From the NCBI RefSeq assembly GCF_010211745.1, contig NZ_PDWQ01000001.1:186001-250000 (forward strand): DNA of 64,000 nt, in the 5' to 3' direction. Below are positions 26,309 to 34,796 of this stretch, in pieces. The DNA comes from Pseudoxanthomonas kalamensis DSM 18571 (GTDB taxonomy: Bacteria; Pseudomonadota; Gammaproteobacteria; Xanthomonadales; Xanthomonadaceae). The translations under genes and the position numbers were made by a program. Positions within the stretch are counted from its first letter, which is position 1; every line of letters starts with the position of its first letter. The notes under the pieces are model-generated. The model worked only from the letters and a program-made list of their open reading frames with translations, was not told the origin of the DNA and did no database searches.

Positions 26309-28588
26309 TCAGAAGTTGTAATCAAAGCCAATACCGATGGTACGGAACGATTGCGGCGTCAGCTGCTGGCTGACCCCCCCTGGATTCAGCACCGCGGTAG
26401 AGAAGGAAACACCCCGGAAGCGCTCATCCAGCAGATTGCGTGCATACAGATTGATATGCCAGCGCCCGTCGCCAGCGCCGATGCCGATCGAGGCATTGAG
26501 CAAGCCATAGGCATCAGTGTCGGTTGCATCCTGCCCCACGGTGTTGCTGTACTTGCTGCGCCAATTCCACGCTAGGTTGCCGTCAAGCATCAGGTTGCCG
26601 CCAACAGGGTGCTGGTACACCGCCTGCAGCGAGGCTGAATATTTGGATATGCCGGACGGAGCCAGCCCCTTCAGGTTGGCCAGCAACTGGCCATTGCCAT
26701 CGGTGTAGCACGGGATGGAATTCAGGGCTGGGCAGGCAACGACATAGTCGCCGAACTCGGCGTCGGTATAGCCGGCATTCGCCATTAGGGTCAGGTCTTC
26801 ATTGACACGGAACGAAGTTTCCAGCTCAAGGCCCTTGCTCTTCATCTTGTCGGCGTTGGCCAGGTGAAACTGCGCCATGGCATCGTCGTAAACCTGTGTC
26901 TGGAAATCCTTGAATGTGGCGATGTACACGGAGGCATTAAGGGTCAGTCTGCGATCGAAGAACCTCGACTTGATTCCGGCTTCGTAGCTGAGCGAGGTTT
27001 CCGGATCAATTCGGTTGGTTGCGCCGCTCAGCACATCGATCGACGGACCCTTGTAGCCTTGGGCGATGGTCAGGTATTCCATGACGTCGGCGCTGGATTC
27101 GAATTGCAAGCCAAGCTTGCCTGAAATGTTGTCCTCGCTAGTGGAACCCGATGACGGCACGCTGGGCACCAGGGGCACAATCGGAATGTCGTTGAAGGTA
27201 GGGTATGGCGTCACGTAAAAATCACCATCCACCTTGTCATGAGTATAGCGGGCACCCACGATGGAAGACAGCTTGTCGGTGATGGCGTATGTCGTGGACC
27301 CGAAGACGGCATAACTGGTCGTAGTGGCGTCCAGATTGGTCATGCCATCAGCCGTGAGATTCAGCAAGTACGGCCAGCTATTGGCACCGGTAAGATCGAA
27401 GGCACCCAGCTTGATTTCGTCGGCTTCGACTACGGTATGGCCGTAAAACAGACCCGCGACATATTCGAGCCTGCCACCGGTGGTCGTACCAGCAAGCCGA
27501 AATTCCTGAGTGAGTTGCTTGCTGTCGTTGTAGGTAATGCTGTCATTCAGGACATTGGTCGGCAAGAGATCTATGTCGGCAATCTGGGCCAGTTCCAGGT
27601 CGCGGTAGGCGCTGATGGAAGTCAGCGTGGCATTGCCGAAGGTGTAGTCGACCTTGACGGACCCCCCATTGTTCTTGGTATCGGCGTACCAGTCTTCGTC
27701 CGCGTAGCTCTTGGGGTCGTCGCTGGAGAAGTTGTCGTTGGTATGGTCTCCGAAAATGCCCGCAGCAAGGATGTCGTCACTGACCGTGTAAGGCAGGAGG
27801 GGCGATCGAGAAAACGCACTCTGGTGTTCGGCAGCGATCAAGATGGAGAGCTTGTCGCTCGGCTCGATCAGGTACTTGGCACGGATGCCGTAGTTCTTCA
27901 AGTCACCCGCGCTCCAGTCATGGTAGACGTTGTCCGCATAGCCATCTTGCTGCTGGTGGTAGCCGGACAGGCGCAGCGCGGAAATCGAATTCACGCCCAC
28001 GTTCAGGGTGGCCTGTGCGACCTGTTCGTTGCGGCTGCCCAGGGCAAGATGCACGTTGCCGCCAGTGATGCCGATTTCCGGGTTCTTGGTGATGATGGAA
28101 ATGACACCGGCCGACGCATTCTTGCCAAACAGGGTGCCCTGCGGGCCGCGCAACACTTCGATGCGTTCGATGTCGTTGAATCCTGTGGCGCCCGGATCGC
28201 GCGGCAAACCGATCAGGACGTCATCCACGACCACACCAACCGTTTGCTCGGTGCCGTAATTGAAAGCTTGGGTACCGATGCCGCGGATTTTGAAGCTGGC
28301 ACCATTTCCGGGTACGTCGGTCGGGTAGGTGACGCCGGGGGTGATGTACTGGATGTCGGTAATGTTGCTGGAATTCAGGGCCTGCAACTGTTCGGTGTTG
28401 ATGGCGCTGATAGATGCCGGGACCTTCTGCAGGGATTTTATCTGGTGGGTTGAGGTGACAGTCACCTCGTCCATGGTCTGGACTTCATCGGGTTTGGCTT
28501 CGGGGGAGGCTTCTTGGGCGATAACTTGAGCAGACAGGCTCAAGCTGACCAAGACTGCAACGGACAGGATGTTGTTTTTACATTTCAT
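26309..28588 (-). CDS. TonB-dependent outer-membrane receptor (second)
   Basis: A 759-residue outer-membrane transporter. It has a signal peptide ending VIAQ, a TonB box-like DEVTVTST near residue 40, a plug domain with IRGIGTQAF and VEVLRGPQGTLFGKNASAG, and a barrel ending in FDYNF. The plug motifs place it near the FecA/Fiu-like and oligosaccharide receptors rather than near the larger receptor at 21076. Sampled lines are close to 47-50% GC, much lower than the flanks. It lies upstream of the third GH20 gene with a 115-bp gap, so the two may form one transferred import-and-cleavage module. Ligand unknown; an amino-sugar glycan is a guess from context. Confidence 0.9.
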   Translation of the reverse strand: MKCKNNILSVAVLVSLSLSAQVIAQEASPEAKPDEVQTMDEVTVTSTHQIKSLQKVPASISAINTEQLQALNSSNITDIQYITPGVTYPTDVPGNGASFKIRGIGTQAFNYGTEQTVGVVVDDVLIGLPRDPGATGFNDIERIEVLRGPQGTLFGKNASAGVISIITKNPEIGITGGNVHLALGSRNEQVAQATLNVGVNSISALRLSGYHQQQDGYADNVYHDWSAGDLKNYGIRAKYLIEPSDKLSILIAAEHQSAFSRSPLLPYTVSDDILAAGIFGDHTNDNFSSDDPKSYADEDWYADTKNNGGSVKVDYTFGNATLTSISAYRDLELAQIADIDLLPTNVLNDSITYNDSKQLTQEFRLAGTTTGGRLEYVAGLFYGHTVVEADEIKLGAFDLTGANSWPYLLNLTADGMTNLDATTTSYAVFGSTTYAITDKLSSIVGARYTHDKVDGDFYVTPYPTFNDIPIVPLVPSVPSSGSTSEDNISGKLGLQFESSADVMEYLTIAQGYKGPSIDVLSGATNRIDPETSLSYEAGIKSRFFDRRLTLNASVYIATFKDFQTQVYDDAMAQFHLANADKMKSKGLELETSFRVNEDLTLMANAGYTDAEFGDYVVACPALNSIPCYTDGNGQLLANLKGLAPSGISKYSASLQAVYQHPVGGNLMLDGNLAWNWRSKYSNTVGQDATDTDAYGLLNASIGIGAGDGRWHINLYARNLLDERFRGVSFSTAVLNPGGVSQQLTPQSFRTIGIGFDYNF

Positions 28589-28688
28589 GACATGTATTTC
28601 CTGTTGTTCTGTGGGGTCAAGCGAATGCTTCGCCAGCGAGATTTACGTACATCCGATCCTATTCGGACCACCCTTTCACATCGGCGTC

Positions 28689-29729
28689 TTACAACTCCAC
28701 GACGCCACCCTCCCTTAGGCCCAAGTACCAGTTGGCGGCGCCGATGACGCCCAACTGCCCGTGCTCGACCAGGCGCACGGGAATGCGTTCCAGCGCCGCG
28801 CGCATCGGTCCCTTGTCGAGGAACCGTTCGACGAAGCTGCTGTGGATCAGGAATTCGCGAATCTGAGGCAGGATGCCGCCGGCCAGGTAGATGCCGCCCT
28901 GCACGCCGTACAGCAGGGCCATGTCGCCGACCGTGCTGCCGAGCAGGCCGCAGAAGATTTCCAGCGTCTCGCGCGCCAGCGCGTCGCTGCCGTCCATCGC
29001 GGCGGCGCTGATTTCGCCCGGGGTCGCGAAGGTGAGCTCAACCGCGCGCAAGCTGCACAGCGTGGTGTATAGATTGAGCAGGCCGGGGCCGGACAGCGCG
29101 TGCTCGACCGGCACGTGCGAACGCGTCTTCAGCATTTCCGTCAGCAGCGCGATCTCGATGGCGTTGCCGGGCGTCAATGCCGCCTGACCGGCTTCGGTCG
29201 GCAGCACCACCGGGCGCTTGCCGGCGGGAATCCACACCGCCGCGCCCAGGCCGGTACCCGGCCCCAGCACCAGGGTCGGGCCGCGGGTCGGCGGGGTGTC
29301 CGGACCGGTGAGCTGCAGCACCTGGCTGGCATCGACCAGCGCCGCGGCATGCGCGACAGCCTCGAAATCGTTGACCAGCCGCAGGTCCAGGAACTCCAGA
29401 CGTTCGCGGATGTCGCGCGGCGACAGCCGCCACGGCAGGTTGGTGGTGATGACGGTTCCGTCTTCCAGCGCATAACCGGCGCTGGCGATGACGCCGCGCC
29501 GGACCGGCTCGCCGTCCAGGCCGGAGAGGAATTCGGCAAAGATCTCGGTCAGCCCCGGGTACTGTGCGCAGGCGTACTTGCGGTATTGCAGGATCCGCAC
29601 CGGCTGGGTGCCGTCGCCCGGATGGATCAGGCCGATGCGGACGTGCGTGCCGCCCACGTCCGCGGCGACGAACGGAACGTTCAGCGCGTCCGACCCTGTT
29701 GCTGGCTCGATCAATGCAACCACATCCAT
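28689..29729 (-). CDS. nagK: Glucokinase-family sugar kinase, probable N-acetylglucosamine kinase
   Basis: A 346-residue kinase of the Glk (not ROK) glucokinase family. The phosphate-1 loop DVGGTHVRIG is at 24-33, LVNDFEAVAHA near residue 125, LGPGTGLGAA near residue 158, and AGGILPQ near the C-terminus. In Xanthomonas, Glk-like kinases in the nag cluster phosphorylate GlcNAc after import, and the location next to nagP supports this; direct glucose use cannot be excluded. The start MDVVALIEPA was chosen; the open frame upstream runs through the operator region and cannot be coding. Divergent from nagP, sharing the 400-bp control region with a NagR-type palindrome. Confidence 0.82.
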   Translation of the reverse strand: MDVVALIEPATGSDALNVPFVAADVGGTHVRIGLIHPGDGTQPVRILQYRKYACAQYPGLTEIFAEFLSGLDGEPVRRGVIASAGYALEDGTVITTNLPWRLSPRDIRERLEFLDLRLVNDFEAVAHAAALVDASQVLQLTGPDTPPTRGPTLVLGPGTGLGAAVWIPAGKRPVVLPTEAGQAALTPGNAIEIALLTEMLKTRSHVPVEHALSGPGLLNLYTTLCSLRAVELTFATPGEISAAAMDGSDALARETLEIFCGLLGSTVGDMALLYGVQGGIYLAGGILPQIREFLIHSSFVERFLDKGPMRAALERIPVRLVEHGQLGVIGAANWYLGLREGGVVEL

Positions 29730-29796
29730 CTCCGCTGGCTCGTGCTTGCGGGGGGCAATCAGGCGGCCTCCCGTCGGAGCGGAATGTGGGTCAAGT

Positions 29797-29812
29797 TTGA
29801 CAACGTTGTCAA
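29797..29812. promoter_or_regulatory. Probable NagR operator (perfect palindrome)
   Basis: TTGACAACGTTGTCAA is a perfect 16-bp palindrome with a central CG, the form expected of LacI-family operators. It sits 68 bp upstream of nagK, with a LacI-type gene (nagR) two genes away. It also carries TTGACA on both strands, so a bound repressor could mask a -35 element. Confidence 0.75.
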
Positions 29813-30041
29813 CAGCTGGCGTCAAACAGATGACAATCGGCTGCCACAAGCGCACAAAAATGGAAAATTAACAGGGGGAATGGTCACAATCGCGACATAT
29901 TTGACAAAATATGTTCATTATTCAGTGAGCTGCGAGGTTGGAAGGTCATGGCATCTGGAAGAACTGTGAGTAATTCTCGGAAGTGGCTGATGATGGATTC
30001 GATCGCCCGATACCGCCCCGGCTGGCCTTGCCGAAAATTTT

Positions 30042-30056
30042 GTGACAACGTTAGCT
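30042..30056. promoter_or_regulatory. Partial NagR operator upstream of nagP
   Basis: GTGACAACGTTAGCT shares the 10-bp core TGACAACGTT with the perfect palindrome at 29797 but has a degenerate right half. It lies about 75 bp before the nagP start, a sensible place for repression of the nagP operon. Confidence 0.45.
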
Positions 30057-30129
30057 TCTGTCCCGCCTCCGGCACCGCCATGACGAAGCCGAAAGCGGAA
30101 CCTCTGCCATCCGAGGGAATACGCCAGCC

Positions 30130-31389
30130 ATGACTGCCTCCCGCACCACCACGTCCATCGCCATCATCGGCGCGCTGTTCTTCATCTTCGGCTTCGTCAC
30201 CTGGCTCAACGGGCCGTTGATCACGTTCTCGCAGCTGGCCTTCGACCTGGACGAGGTCAACGCCTTTCTGGTGCTGATGGCGTTCTTCCTGTCGTACTTC
30301 TTCCTGGCCATCCCGTCCTCGTGGATCCTCAAGGCGACCGGCATGAAGAAGGGCATCGCCGTCGGCCTGTTCGTGATGGCGATCGGTGCAGTGCTGTTCG
30401 GCCAGTTCGCCACCCAGCGCTGGTATCCGGGTGCGCTGGGCGGGCTGTTCGTGATCGGCGGCGGCCTGGCCGTGCTGCAGACCGCGGCCAATCCCTACAT
30501 CAGCATCCTCGGCCCGATCGAGAGCGCGGCACAGCGCATCGCGGTGATGGGCATCTGCAACAAGCTGGCCGGCGCGATCGCACCGTTCGTGATCGGCGCA
30601 CTGGTCATGCACGGCATTGGCGATCTTTCCGCGCAAGTAGCGGCAGCCGATGAGGCGACCAAGCAGCAACTGCTCGACGGCTTCGCCGCGCGGATCCATC
30701 TGCCCTATCTGGTGATGGCCGGTCTGCTGGCGCTGTTGGCCGTGGGCGTGCTGTTTTCGCCGCTGCCGGAGATCAAGGCCGAGGAGGTCAATGCGTCCGG
30801 CGACCGGCAGGGACGAAGCAGCCTGTTCCGCTACCCGCACCTGTGGCTCGGCGCGCTGTGCATCTTCACCTACGTCGGCGTGGAGGTGATGGCCGGCGAC
30901 GCCATCGGCACCTATGGCCGCGCTTTCGGCCTGCCGCTGGACCAGACCAAGTTCTTCACTTCGTTCACCCTGATCGCGATGCTGGTCGGCTACTTGGTCG
31001 GTCTGGTGGTGATCCCGCGTTTCGTCTCGCAGGAACGCTATCTGAAATGGTCGGCGATGCTCGGGGTATTGCTGGCGGTTGGCGCTTTCCTGACCCACGG
31101 CTACGTCTCGGTCGGCTTCGTCGCCGCGTTGGGTTTCGCCAACGCGATGATGTGGCCGGCGATCTTCCCGCTGGCGATCAAGGGCCTGGGTCGCTTCACC
31201 GAACTGGGCTCGGCGATCATGGTCATGGGCATCGTCGGCGGCGCGATCATCCCGCGCCTGTTCGCGGTGCTGAAGCAGCACTACGACTTCCAGTGGGTGT
31301 TCCTGCTGCTGATGGTGCCGTGCTACCTGTACATCCTGTTCTTCGCCACGCGCGGACATCGCGTGGGCATGGGCGCGGGGCGGGGCTGA
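30130..31389 (+). CDS. nagP: N-acetylglucosamine transporter NagP (MFS, FucP-like)
   Basis: A 419-residue inner-membrane sugar/H+ symporter with about 12 membrane segments. FFIFGFVTWLNGPLI at the N-terminus, LQTAANPYIS near residue 118 and NKLAGAIAPF are marks of the fucose/GlcNAc permease family. NagP is the GlcNAc importer of Shewanella and Xanthomonas nag regulons. It heads a run of tightly packed genes, nagP-nagR-nagB-nagA-amidase-nagX, and lies downstream of the palindromic operator region. GAGGG about 12 bp ahead of the ATG can serve as ribosome site. Confidence 0.92.
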   Translation: MTASRTTTSIAIIGALFFIFGFVTWLNGPLITFSQLAFDLDEVNAFLVLMAFFLSYFFLAIPSSWILKATGMKKGIAVGLFVMAIGAVLFGQFATQRWYPGALGGLFVIGGGLAVLQTAANPYISILGPIESAAQRIAVMGICNKLAGAIAPFVIGALVMHGIGDLSAQVAAADEATKQQLLDGFAARIHLPYLVMAGLLALLAVGVLFSPLPEIKAEEVNASGDRQGRSSLFRYPHLWLGALCIFTYVGVEVMAGDAIGTYGRAFGLPLDQTKFFTSFTLIAMLVGYLVGLVVIPRFVSQERYLKWSAMLGVLLAVGAFLTHGYVSVGFVAALGFANAMMWPAIFPLAIKGLGRFTELGSAIMVMGIVGGAIIPRLFAVLKQHYDFQWVFLLLMVPCYLYILFFATRGHRVGMGAGRG

Positions 31390-31434
31390 GCGGCGGCTTA
31401 TCATTCCGCAGCCGGGATCACGGGAACACAGCGC

Positions 31435-32499
31435 ATGCGCAGGGCCACCATCAAGGACGTCGCCGAGCGGGCCAAGGTCTCGCTGAAGACGGTGTCGCGG
31501 GTCATCAACAACGAGCCGTCGGTGATGCAGGGCACGCGCGCGCGCGTGCTGCACGCGATTGCCGAACTGGATTACGAGCCGGACCCGTCGGCGCGCAACC
31601 TGCGCAGCGGCACCCCGTTCGTGGTCGGGCTGGTTTACGACAACCCCAACCCGTACCACATCATCGGCGTGCAGAACGGGGTGCTGGCCGCCTGCAAGGA
31701 AACCGGCTTCGGCCTGCAGATCCATCCGGTCGATGCGACCTCGCCGCTGCTGGCCGACGAGCTGGTCGAATTCGTGCGGCGCTCGCGCCTGGCCGGGCTG
31801 GTGCTGACCGCGCCGATGTCCGAGCGCGACGACCTGGTCAAGGCGCTTGCGGCACGCGGGGTGGCGCTGGTGCGGATCATCGCCGCTACCGAGGACCCCG
31901 ACGACGGCCTGCCCTGCGTGTACGTGGACGACCGCGACGCCGCCTACGAGATCACCGAACACCTGATCCAGCTGGGCCACCAGCGGATCGGCTTCCTGTG
32001 GGGCGGCCCGCAGCACCGATCCAGCGGCGAACGCTACGCCGGCTACGAGCAGGCGCTGAAGGATTACGGCATCACCCTGGACAAGCACCTGGTGGTGCCC
32101 GGCGACTACACCTTCGACGACGGTTTCCGTGGCGCGCGACGACTGCTGGCGCTGCGCGAACCGCCGACAGCGATCTTCGGCTCCAACGACGAAATCGCCG
32201 CTGGCGTGCTGGCGGCAGCCAAGTCGGCGGGGATGAACGTACCCTACGACCTGTCGATCGCCGGTTTCGAGGACAGTCCGTTCTCGCGGCAGTCGTGGCC
32301 GCCGCTGACCACCGCCAAGCAGGCCACCGAAGACATCGCCCGGCATGCGGCGCGCCTGCTGATCGCCGGCCTGCGCCACGACGCCTACGAGGAAACGTCC
32401 GTCGCCGTGCACAACCAGGGCTTCGTGCCGCAACTGGTCGTGCGCGGCTCCACTGCCCCCATGCGCCCGAGCGCGCCCGAATCCAAGACCCCGGCATGA
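31435..32499 (+). CDS. nagR: LacI-family transcriptional regulator NagR
   Basis: A 354-residue repressor. The N-terminal helix-turn-helix (TIKDVAERAKVSLKTVSRV, residues 5-23) is followed by a LacI hinge and a periplasmic-binding-protein-like effector domain, with FGSNDEIAAGVLAAAKSAG and SIAGFEDSPF motifs. In Xanthomonas the LacI-type NagR controls GlcNAc uptake and catabolism and is released by a GlcNAc-derived ligand. Here it is in the operon it would control and is near a 16-bp palindrome. Its TGA overlaps the ATG of the next gene (ATGA), so the two are translationally coupled. Confidence 0.88.
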   Translation: MRRATIKDVAERAKVSLKTVSRVINNEPSVMQGTRARVLHAIAELDYEPDPSARNLRSGTPFVVGLVYDNPNPYHIIGVQNGVLAACKETGFGLQIHPVDATSPLLADELVEFVRRSRLAGLVLTAPMSERDDLVKALAARGVALVRIIAATEDPDDGLPCVYVDDRDAAYEITEHLIQLGHQRIGFLWGGPQHRSSGERYAGYEQALKDYGITLDKHLVVPGDYTFDDGFRGARRLLALREPPTAIFGSNDEIAAGVLAAAKSAGMNVPYDLSIAGFEDSPFSRQSWPPLTTAKQATEDIARHAARLLIAGLRHDAYEETSVAVHNQGFVPQLVVRGSTAPMRPSAPESKTPA

Positions 32500-33560
32500 C
32501 CGACCGCAGCACCCCGCCCAGGGCGGACGCCACCCTGATGTTCAACGAAGCTGCGCAGACCGCCGACGTGGTCGCCGCACAGTTCCGGCACAACCATGCC
32601 GTCGTCGCCGAACTGGCCGCGCAGCTGCGCGCCGATCCGCCGCCGTTCGTGGCCACCTGCGCCCGCGGCAGCTCCGATCACGCCGCCACCTACGCGAAAT
32701 ACCTGTTCGAAACCCAGCTCGGCTTCGTCACCGCTTCGCTGTCGCCGTCGGTCGGCTCGGTGTATGCGGCAAAGCAGCGGCTGAAGGGCGCGCTGTTCGT
32801 GGCCATTTCGCAATCGGGCAAGAGTCCCGACCTGCTGCACAACGCCGAGGCTGCGCGTGCGGCCGGCGCGCGCGTGGTGGCGCTGGTCAATGTCGAGGAC
32901 TCGCCGCTGGCACAGCTGGCCGACACCGTCATCCCGCTGCATGCCGGCCCCGAGCGCAGTGTGGCCGCGACCAAGAGTTATCTGGCTTCGCTGTCGGCGA
33001 TCCTGCAGCTGGCCGCGCTGTGGAAGAACGAAGCGCCGCTGCTCGATGCGCTGGACAGCTTGCCGCAGAGCCTGCAGGCCGCGTGGCGCAGCGACTGGTC
33101 GGCACTGACCGAAGGGCTGGTCGACGCGCGCAACCTGTTCGTGCTGGGTCGTGGGCTGGGATTGGCCGCGGCGCAGGAGGCGGCGTTGAAGTTCAAGGAA
33201 ACCTGCGGCCTGCATGCCGAGGCCTACAGCTCGGCCGAGGTCAAGCACGGCCCGATGGCGCTGGTCGGACCGGGGTTCCCGGTGCTGTGCTTCGCCCAAC
33301 CGGACGAAACCGAGGCCGGCACGCTGGCGCTGGCGCGCGAGTTCCGTGGACGCGGCGCCCAGGTGTGGGTGGCGACTTCGTCCGACCTGAGCGGCGGCGA
33401 TGCCGGCGAATGGCTGCCGCTGGTGCCGGCCACGCATGCGGCCTGCGCGCCGCTGCTGACAATCCAGAGCTTTTACCGCGCAATCAATGCGCTGGCGCTG
33501 CGTCGCGGACACAATCCCGACGTGCCGCCGCACCTGAACAAGGTTACCGAAACGATGTAG
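32496..33560 (+). CDS. nagB-II: Glucosamine-6-phosphate deaminase, SIS type (NagB-II)
   Basis: A 354-residue protein with two SIS domains related to the isomerase half of GlmS. ARGSSDHAATYAKY near residue 51, AISQSGKSPDLL near residue 102, SVAATKSY near residue 152, and AEVKHGPMAL near residue 249 are all present; the N-terminal glutaminase domain of GlmS is absent. It converts GlcN-6-P to fructose-6-P and ammonia. The start overlaps the nagR stop. The stop codon falls within the left arm of a palindromic repeat (33557-33576), so that repeat is part of the transcript's intergenic region. Confidence 0.92.
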   Translation: MTDRSTPPRADATLMFNEAAQTADVVAAQFRHNHAVVAELAAQLRADPPPFVATCARGSSDHAATYAKYLFETQLGFVTASLSPSVGSVYAAKQRLKGALFVAISQSGKSPDLLHNAEAARAAGARVVALVNVEDSPLAQLADTVIPLHAGPERSVAATKSYLASLSAILQLAALWKNEAPLLDALDSLPQSLQAAWRSDWSALTEGLVDARNLFVLGRGLGLAAAQEAALKFKETCGLHAEAYSSAEVKHGPMALVGPGFPVLCFAQPDETEAGTLALAREFRGRGAQVWVATSSDLSGGDAGEWLPLVPATHAACAPLLTIQSFYRAINALALRRGHNPDVPPHLNKVTETM

Positions 33561-33620
33561 GAGCGGCGCCAGCCGTGATGAATTCCTTGAACGCCTGATC
33601 GCGGCTGACGCCGCTCCTAC
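33557..33620. repeat. REP-like palindromic element between nagB-II and nagA
   Basis: Arms 33557-33576 and 33601-33620 are complementary at 18 of 20 positions, starting GTAGGAGCGGCG and ending CGCCGCTCCTAC, with a 24-nt loop. GTAGGAGCGGC palindromes are dispersed repeats in Xanthomonads and pseudomonads, probably moved by REP-associated transposases. In mRNA it would form a long hairpin that could set differential expression of nagB-II and nagA. Confidence 0.8.
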
Positions 33621-33653
33621 AATGACCAGGCACGCTGCAGGATCGGATCCACG

Positions 33654-34796
33654 ATGAGTACGTTTGCCCTGACCCATGCGCAAGTTCTGACTGACGACGG
33701 GTTCCAGTCCGGGCTTGCCGTTCTGGTCGAGGACGGCAGGATCGCTGCACTGGTCGATGCCGCCGATGCCGGCGCGCGCGCCGATGTCGTCCATGATCTC
33801 GGCGGCGCCTGGCTGCTGCCGGGTTTCATCGATGCCCAGGTCAACGGCGGCGGCGGCGTGCTGTTCAACAATGCGCCGGACGTGGACGCATTGCGGCGCA
33901 TCGCGCAGGCGCATCGCCGTTTCGGCACCACCGGCCTGCTGCCGACCCTGATCAGCGACGATCTGGGCGTGATGCAACAGGCCATTGCCGCCGTGCAGCA
34001 GGCGATCGACGAAGGCGTGCCGGGCATCCTCGGCATCCATCTGGAAGGGCCGTACCTGGCCCCGGCGCGCAAGGGTACCCACGATGCCGGCAAGTTCCGG
34101 GTTCCGGATGCGCGCGAAGTTGATATCGCCACCACGCTGCGCGGCGGCCCGACCCTGATCACGCTGGCGCCGGAACAGGTCCCGGTCGAAAGCATCCGCG
34201 CCTTGGTCGAACGCGGCGCGATCGTCGCCGCCGGCCACACCGCGGGCAGTTACGAACAGATCCGCGCCGGGCTGGACGCCGGCGTGCGCGGCTTCACCCA
34301 TCTGTACAACGCGATGTCGCCGCTGCAGGGACGCGAGCCAGGCGCGGTCGGCGCAGCGCTGGAAGACCGCGACAGCTGGTGCGGCATCATCGTCGACGGC
34401 GTGCACGTGCATCCGGCCAGCCTGCGGGTGGCGCTGGCCGCCAAACCGCGCGGCAAGCTGTTCCTGGTCACCGACGCCATGCCGCCGGTCGGCGCCGACG
34501 ACCCCAGTTATGCGTTGTACGGCGAAACCATTACCGCGGTCGACGGCGTGGTCCGCAACGCCGCCGGCGCGCTGGCCGGTTCCGCGCTGGACATGGCCAC
34601 CGCCGTGCGCAACAGCGTGCGCCTGCTTGGACTGTCGCTGGACGAAGCCGCGCGGATGGCCTCCACCTACCCGGCCGAGTTCCTCGGCATCGCCGACCGC
34701 CGCGGCCGGATCGCGCCGGGACTGCAGGCGGACCTGGTGGCGCTGGACGCCGAATTGCAGGTGCGCGCGACCTGGATTGCCGGGGCGATGGCATGA
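33654..34796 (+). CDS. nagA: N-acetylglucosamine-6-phosphate deacetylase
   Basis: A 380-residue amidohydrolase that removes acetate from GlcNAc-6-P, the step before NagB. The metal-site motifs are present: HLEGP at 129-133 (Glu131), AGHTAGSY near residue 195, THLYNAMSP near residue 217 and VTDAMPPVG near residue 271 (catalytic Asp). In the HxH-like segment near residue 60, PGFIDAQVNGGGG replaces the usual His pair (DAQVNG for DxHxHG), as in single-metal NagA enzymes. Its stop overlaps the start of the amidase gene. Confidence 0.94.
   Translation: MSTFALTHAQVLTDDGFQSGLAVLVEDGRIAALVDAADAGARADVVHDLGGAWLLPGFIDAQVNGGGGVLFNNAPDVDALRRIAQAHRRFGTTGLLPTLISDDLGVMQQAIAAVQQAIDEGVPGILGIHLEGPYLAPARKGTHDAGKFRVPDAREVDIATTLRGGPTLITLAPEQVPVESIRALVERGAIVAAGHTAGSYEQIRAGLDAGVRGFTHLYNAMSPLQGREPGAVGAALEDRDSWCGIIVDGVHVHPASLRVALAAKPRGKLFLVTDAMPPVGADDPSYALYGETITAVDGVVRNAAGALAGSALDMATAVRNSVRLLGLSLDEAARMASTYPAEFLGIADRRGRIAPGLQADLVALDAELQVRATWIAGAMA

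Larger units (their letters stand above)
29730..30129. other. nagK-nagP divergent control region
   Basis: A 400-bp gap, AT-rich between about 29840 and 29960, with no credible gene. It contains one perfect 16-bp palindrome (29797-29812) near nagK and a partial copy near nagP (30042-30056). Further TTGACA-like words are present, but no convincing -10 at proper spacing was found. Confidence 0.7.

Noticed and set aside
29797-29812. The palindrome as a site for a GntR-type NagQ regulator
   Set aside because: The central CG and TTGACA arms suit a LacI-type site, and a LacI gene is next door; no GntR gene is in the window.
29884-32433. An 849-codon minus-strand frame across nagP and nagR
   Set aside because: Runs antisense to genes with clear families and through the operator region; no motif or ribosome site.
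33557-33620. The nagB-II/nagA palindrome as a rho-independent terminator
   Set aside because: No T-run follows, the loop is 24 nt, and the sequence fits a dispersed REP-like family; nagA lies 33 bp on and belongs to the same pathway.
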